This document shows, piece after piece, positions 5,302-8,142 of a stretch of 8,142 nt of DNA. The notes below the pieces were generated by a model that saw only the letters and a program-made list of their open reading frames with translations, had not been told where the DNA came from and made no database searches. Where the stretch lies: NCBI GenBank assembly GCA_012523875.1, contig JAAYSW010000054.1, positions 1-8,142 on the forward strand, given 5' to 3'. This DNA is from Clostridiales bacterium. GTDB lineage: Bacteria > Bacillota > Clostridia > Oscillospirales > Ruminococcaceae. The translations under genes were made by a program, and so were the position numbers. Positions within the stretch are counted from its first letter, which is position 1, and each line of letters opens with the position of its first letter.

Positions 5302-6441
5302 ATGAAACGAGTATCTATTCTAGGCTCAACAGGTTCTATTGGAAAACAGGCATTAGAAGTGATAAGATTGCATAAATTATCAGTAACGGCACTTGCTGCA
5401 CATAGTAATATTAAGCTTTTAGAAGAACAAACAAGGGAATTTAATCCGAAACTTATTTGTATATATAACGATGATTTATATAAGGAATTAAAAATTAGGC
5501 TTTCAGATGTTAATATAAGAATATTAACAGGAATGGAGGGCTTATGTGAGATAGCAAGATTTAGTGATACCGATATCTTGCTTAATTCGGTGGTTGGTAT
5601 GGTTGGTCTTTTGCCGACATTAACTGCAGTTGAAGCAGGAAATACAGTTGCACTTGCTAATAAGGAAACACTTGTTGCAGGTGGAAAGCTTGTTATGGAA
5701 TTAGCTAAGAAAAGAAATGTGAATATTTTACCGGTTGATAGTGAACATTCTGCAATATTTCAAGCATTGCAAGGGAATGATAATAATGAAATAAATAAGG
5801 TTATTCTTACTGCATCGGGCGGTCCATTCTTTAATATGACTAAAAATCAGCTCCAGAATGTTACACTAGAACAAGCATTGAACCATCCTAATTGGAGTAT
5901 GGGAAAAAAAGTGACGATAGATTCATCAACGCTTATGAATAAAGGCTTGGAATTTATAGAGGCAAAATGGCTATTTGATCTATCTCCTAACCAGATAGAA
6001 GTAGTAGTTCATAGACAAAGTGTTGTTCATTCAGCAGTTGAATATAAGGATTATTCAGTAATTGCACAGATGGGAGTTCCCGATATGAAAATTCCTATAC
6101 AGTATGCACTGCTTTATCCTAAGCGAACTAAATGTCCGACGGAAAAATTATCATTAACCGATTATGGAACACTTACATTTGAGAAACCCGATTATGAAAC
6201 GTTTGAATGCCTTAGAGCAAGCATAAAGGCGATTGAACTTGGCGGTGCATATCCTTGCATTATTAATGCAGTGAATGAGGTTGCGGTTGAAAGTTTCATT
6301 AAAAAAAAGATATCTTTTTTACAAATAGGAGAACTGATAACAGATGCACTAAATCACTTCTCATTCAATGAAATTAACACATATGATGATGTTATTAAAT
6401 TTGATACAGGGGCAAGGGAATACGCAGAATCGTTAATATAA
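5302..6441 (+). CDS. dxr: 1-deoxy-D-xylulose 5-phosphate reductoisomerase
   Basis: Encodes 379 residues, typical for the family. Dxr rearranges and reduces DXP with NADPH to 2-C-methyl-D-erythritol 4-phosphate, the committed step of the MEP isoprenoid pathway in the cytosol, and is the target of fosmidomycin. The NADPH-binding GSTGSIG (8-14) opens the protein, and LANKETLVAGG lies at 118-128. The metal ligands are visible as D146 and E148 in PVDSEHSAIFQALQG and as E217 in STLMNKGLEFIEAKW. H195 in NHPNWSMGKKVTIDSS matches the substrate-loop histidine. VVHRQSVVHSAVEYKD, QMGVPDMKIPIQYAL and INAVNEVAVESF complete the pattern. A GTG at 5284 would add six residues, but the MKRVSILGSTGSIG start fits homologues better. 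The gene follows a terminator, and rseP starts 60 nt downstream. Confidence 0.96.
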   Translation: MKRVSILGSTGSIGKQALEVIRLHKLSVTALAAHSNIKLLEEQTREFNPKLICIYNDDLYKELKIRLSDVNIRILTGMEGLCEIARFSDTDILLNSVVGMVGLLPTLTAVEAGNTVALANKETLVAGGKLVMELAKKRNVNILPVDSEHSAIFQALQGNDNNEINKVILTASGGPFFNMTKNQLQNVTLEQALNHPNWSMGKKVTIDSSTLMNKGLEFIEAKWLFDLSPNQIEVVVHRQSVVHSAVEYKDYSVIAQMGVPDMKIPIQYALLYPKRTKCPTEKLSLTDYGTLTFEKPDYETFECLRASIKAIELGGAYPCIINAVNEVAVESFIKKKISFLQIGELITDALNHFSFNEINTYDDVIKFDTGAREYAESLI

Positions 6442-6501
6442 AATTATAACAAGACATAGTGGGAAGGAGTTTCTTCAAGCCATATTGGAGGAAAAGTAAA
6501 T

Positions 6502-7728
6502 ATGATTAAAATTTTAATAGCAATACTAGTATTTGGAGTTATTATTGCCGTTCACGAATTTGGACATTATATAGTAGCAAAACTTAGTGATATTAAAGTC
6601 AATAAGTTTGCAATAGGCATGGGGCCAGCTATATTCAAATTTAAGAAGGGCGAAACAGAATACTCATTAAGATTATTGCCATTTGGTGGTTTTTGCGAAA
6701 TGGAAGGCGAAGATAAAAACAGTGATAATAAGCGTGCATTTAATAATAAGCCAGTAATAAATAGAATGGCAGTAATAGCAGCTGGGGCAATAATGAATCT
6801 TATATTAGGATTTGTACTAATCATTATTTCTACATCAATAAACAATGATAGAATACCTACAACAGTTATTAAAAAATTCGATAGGAATGCATCAAGTGTA
6901 AAGGGTGGTCTACAAATAGATGATGAAATAACGAAAATAAATGGTATGAAGGTTTTTACTGAAATGGATGTAGGATATAAAATATCAACAACTAAAGATG
7001 ATATTTTTAACTTAGAGATAAAAAGGGATGGCAAAAAGGTTATTCTTGATGATGTAAGAATCTATAGTTACTTATATGTTAGAAATATAGATAAGACCGA
7101 TGCTAATAAATTCTCACCGTATTATAGCTATGATGAAAGCACAGAGGAACACACAAAACTTAATGATATAACTGGATTAGAAAATGCATACTATTATGAT
7201 TCAGATGTTGACGATTATGTGTACGCAAGGTTTTTCGAAGATAGGGAAGATGTGAACACAGAATTGCAAAAGGCTGAAAGCATTTTAGATTTCTATACTG
7301 GTTACCAAGAAAAGAGTTTGGGGACAGTATTAAACTATTCACTTAGAAAAACTGTAACATTTGGCCAAGTGATATGGAGCTCATTAATTGATTTGGTTTC
7401 AGGTAAATATGGGATGAAGGACGTATCAGGTCCAGTTGGAATTGTAAGTGCGATAGGTGGCTCGATTGATTCGAGCAAGCAAATAAAAGAAAACTTACTG
7501 ATGTTAATGGATATTGCTGTATTTATTACAATAAATTTAGGTGTATTTAATTTACTCCCACTACCAGCGTTAGATGGTGGACGTCTATTTTTCTTGTTTA
7601 TAGAAGCAGTGCGTGGTAAGCCAATTGATCCTGAGAGGGAAGGCATGGTGCATTTCGTTGGACTAGCAATTGCAATGATTTTAATGCTTATTTTAACATT
7701 CAACGATATATTTAAAATTATTAGGTGA
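6502..7728 (+). CDS. rseP: RIP (site-2) intramembrane zinc metalloprotease, RseP/RasP type
   Basis: Encodes 408 residues of an M50-family membrane protease that cleaves transmembrane segments, typically of anti-sigma factors or leftover signal peptides; its targets here are unknown. The first membrane helix (about 3-25) carries the zinc motif HEFGH (18-22). LLPFGGFCEMEGED (58-71) follows, then a second helix (about 88-112), a PDZ-like domain (about 115-190), a GPVGIVSAIGG segment (310-320), a helix leading to NLLPLPALDGGR (350-361) with zinc ligand D358, and a final helix (about 384-400). Between the PDZ-like part and the C-terminal core lies an unusual acidic, tyrosine-rich stretch (about 197-257). 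GGAGG (6487-6491) gives a 10-nt spacer to the ATG. Its position between dxr and ispG is the standard Clostridia order, probably one transcript with ispG. Confidence 0.95.
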   Translation: MIKILIAILVFGVIIAVHEFGHYIVAKLSDIKVNKFAIGMGPAIFKFKKGETEYSLRLLPFGGFCEMEGEDKNSDNKRAFNNKPVINRMAVIAAGAIMNLILGFVLIIISTSINNDRIPTTVIKKFDRNASSVKGGLQIDDEITKINGMKVFTEMDVGYKISTTKDDIFNLEIKRDGKKVILDDVRIYSYLYVRNIDKTDANKFSPYYSYDESTEEHTKLNDITGLENAYYYDSDVDDYVYARFFEDREDVNTELQKAESILDFYTGYQEKSLGTVLNYSLRKTVTFGQVIWSSLIDLVSGKYGMKDVSGPVGIVSAIGGSIDSSKQIKENLLMLMDIAVFITINLGVFNLLPLPALDGGRLFFLFIEAVRGKPIDPEREGMVHFVGLAIAMILMLILTFNDIFKIIR

Positions 7729-7738
7729 GGAATTAATT

Positions 7739-8142
7739 ATGAGAGAACTTAATACTGTAAGGGTTGGAGGCTTGAAGCTTGATGGAAAGAAAATCTATAT
7801 TCAATCAATGCTCAGCAACCGTTCGGACGATATTGATGGAAATGTTAAACAAGCATTGGAATTAGAATCGGCTGGTTGTGATATAGTTCGGGTTGCAATT
7901 CCTGATGTGGATGCAATTAAGCTTATAAGAGCAATAAAATCTCAAGTTAGTATTCCTCTAGTTGCAGATATACATTTTGATTATAGATTAGCATTAGAGG
8001 CGGTAAGTGCTGGCATAGATAAAATAAGAATTAATCCAGGAAATATAGGCGATATGGATAGGGTAAAACAAGTAGCTAATGCCTGTGCAAGTAATGGCGT
8101 ACCTATAAGGATTGGTGTGAATTCTGGCTCACTTGAGAAGGA
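7739..8142 (+). CDS. ispG: 4-hydroxy-3-methylbut-2-enyl diphosphate synthase, 5' part (runs off the window)
   Basis: The first 134 codons of ispG (gcpE) are present and open to the window edge. The iron-sulfur enzyme converts MEcPP to HMBPP, the penultimate MEP-pathway step. Recognisable family stretches in the N-terminal TIM-barrel domain are VRVGG and IYIQSM (19-24), ESAGCDIVRVAIPD (43-56), IPLVADIHFDYRLAL (72-86), DKIRINPGNIG (94-104) and VPIRIGVNSGSLEK (121-134). After QSM the sequence reads LSNRSDD where many homologues have TNTxTxD. The cysteines of the 4Fe-4S cluster lie in the missing C-terminal part and cannot be checked. GAGG (7727-7730) overlaps the rseP stop and sits 8 nt before the ATG, and the two genes are 10 nt apart, so coupling with rseP is likely. 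Confidence 0.95.
   Translation, partial: MRELNTVRVGGLKLDGKKIYIQSMLSNRSDDIDGNVKQALELESAGCDIVRVAIPDVDAIKLIRAIKSQVSIPLVADIHFDYRLALEAVSAGIDKIRINPGNIGDMDRVKQVANACASNGVPIRIGVNSGSLEK

Noticed and set aside
6459..6509. A 16-codon GTG reading frame between dxr and rseP, with AAGGAG at 6464-6469
   Set aside because: The frame lacks an upstream binding site, AAGGAG is not followed by a start codon at usable distance, and the frame overlaps the rseP start.
6567..7703. Three minus-strand reading frames opposite rseP
   Set aside because: All are antisense to a gene with intact catalytic motifs and none has a plausible ribosome binding site or family motif.

Overview
This is an AT-rich (roughly one-third GC by eye), entirely plus-strand block of housekeeping genes from a bacterium of the Firmicutes, most likely class Clostridia and plausibly a Lachnospiraceae-like lineage. 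The basis is the gene order rpsB-tsf-pyrH-frr-uppS-cdsA-dxr-rseP-ispG (in Bacillus, rasP is followed by proS rather than ispG), strong GGAGG-type ribosome binding sites, a strong A/T codon preference, and Clostridia-like protein sequences. The assignment comes from synteny and motifs, not from a database search.

Layout. Bases 1-73 hold nothing recognisable. A near-consensus sigma-A promoter with an extended -10 (74-102) drives rpsB (213-956), preceded by a leader of about 100 nt that can fold. A hairpin with a weak T-tract (964-994) separates rpsB from tsf (1046-1975). The largest gap, 1976-2297, contains a rho-independent terminator (2055-2097) and a good promoter (2253-2281) just upstream of pyrH. 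pyrH (2313-3026), frr (3028-3582), uppS (3621-4352) and cdsA (4356-5192) are tightly packed, and the group ends at a textbook terminator (5206-5242). dxr (5302-6441), rseP (6502-7728) and the 5' part of ispG (7739 to the window edge) form a third group, for which I see no convincing promoter of its own.

How the genes fit together. Group 1 makes ribosomal protein S2 and elongation factor Ts. Group 2 makes UMP kinase, ribosome recycling factor, undecaprenyl diphosphate synthase and CDP-diacylglycerol synthase, covering nucleotides, translation, the cell-wall lipid carrier and phospholipid precursor. Group 3 encodes two steps of the MEP isoprenoid pathway (Dxr and IspG) flanking a site-2 intramembrane protease. 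Dxr and IspG feed the isoprenoid units that UppS polymerises into the peptidoglycan lipid carrier, so envelope synthesis is the common theme of groups 2 and 3.

I find no mobile element, CRISPR array, tRNA or rRNA, and no novel system. The points worth a second look are the foldable rpsB leader, the transcriptional punctuation around tsf/pyrH and cdsA/dxr, an acidic tyrosine-rich insert in RseP, and a weak coding-like trace on the minus strand of the tsf-pyrH gap.
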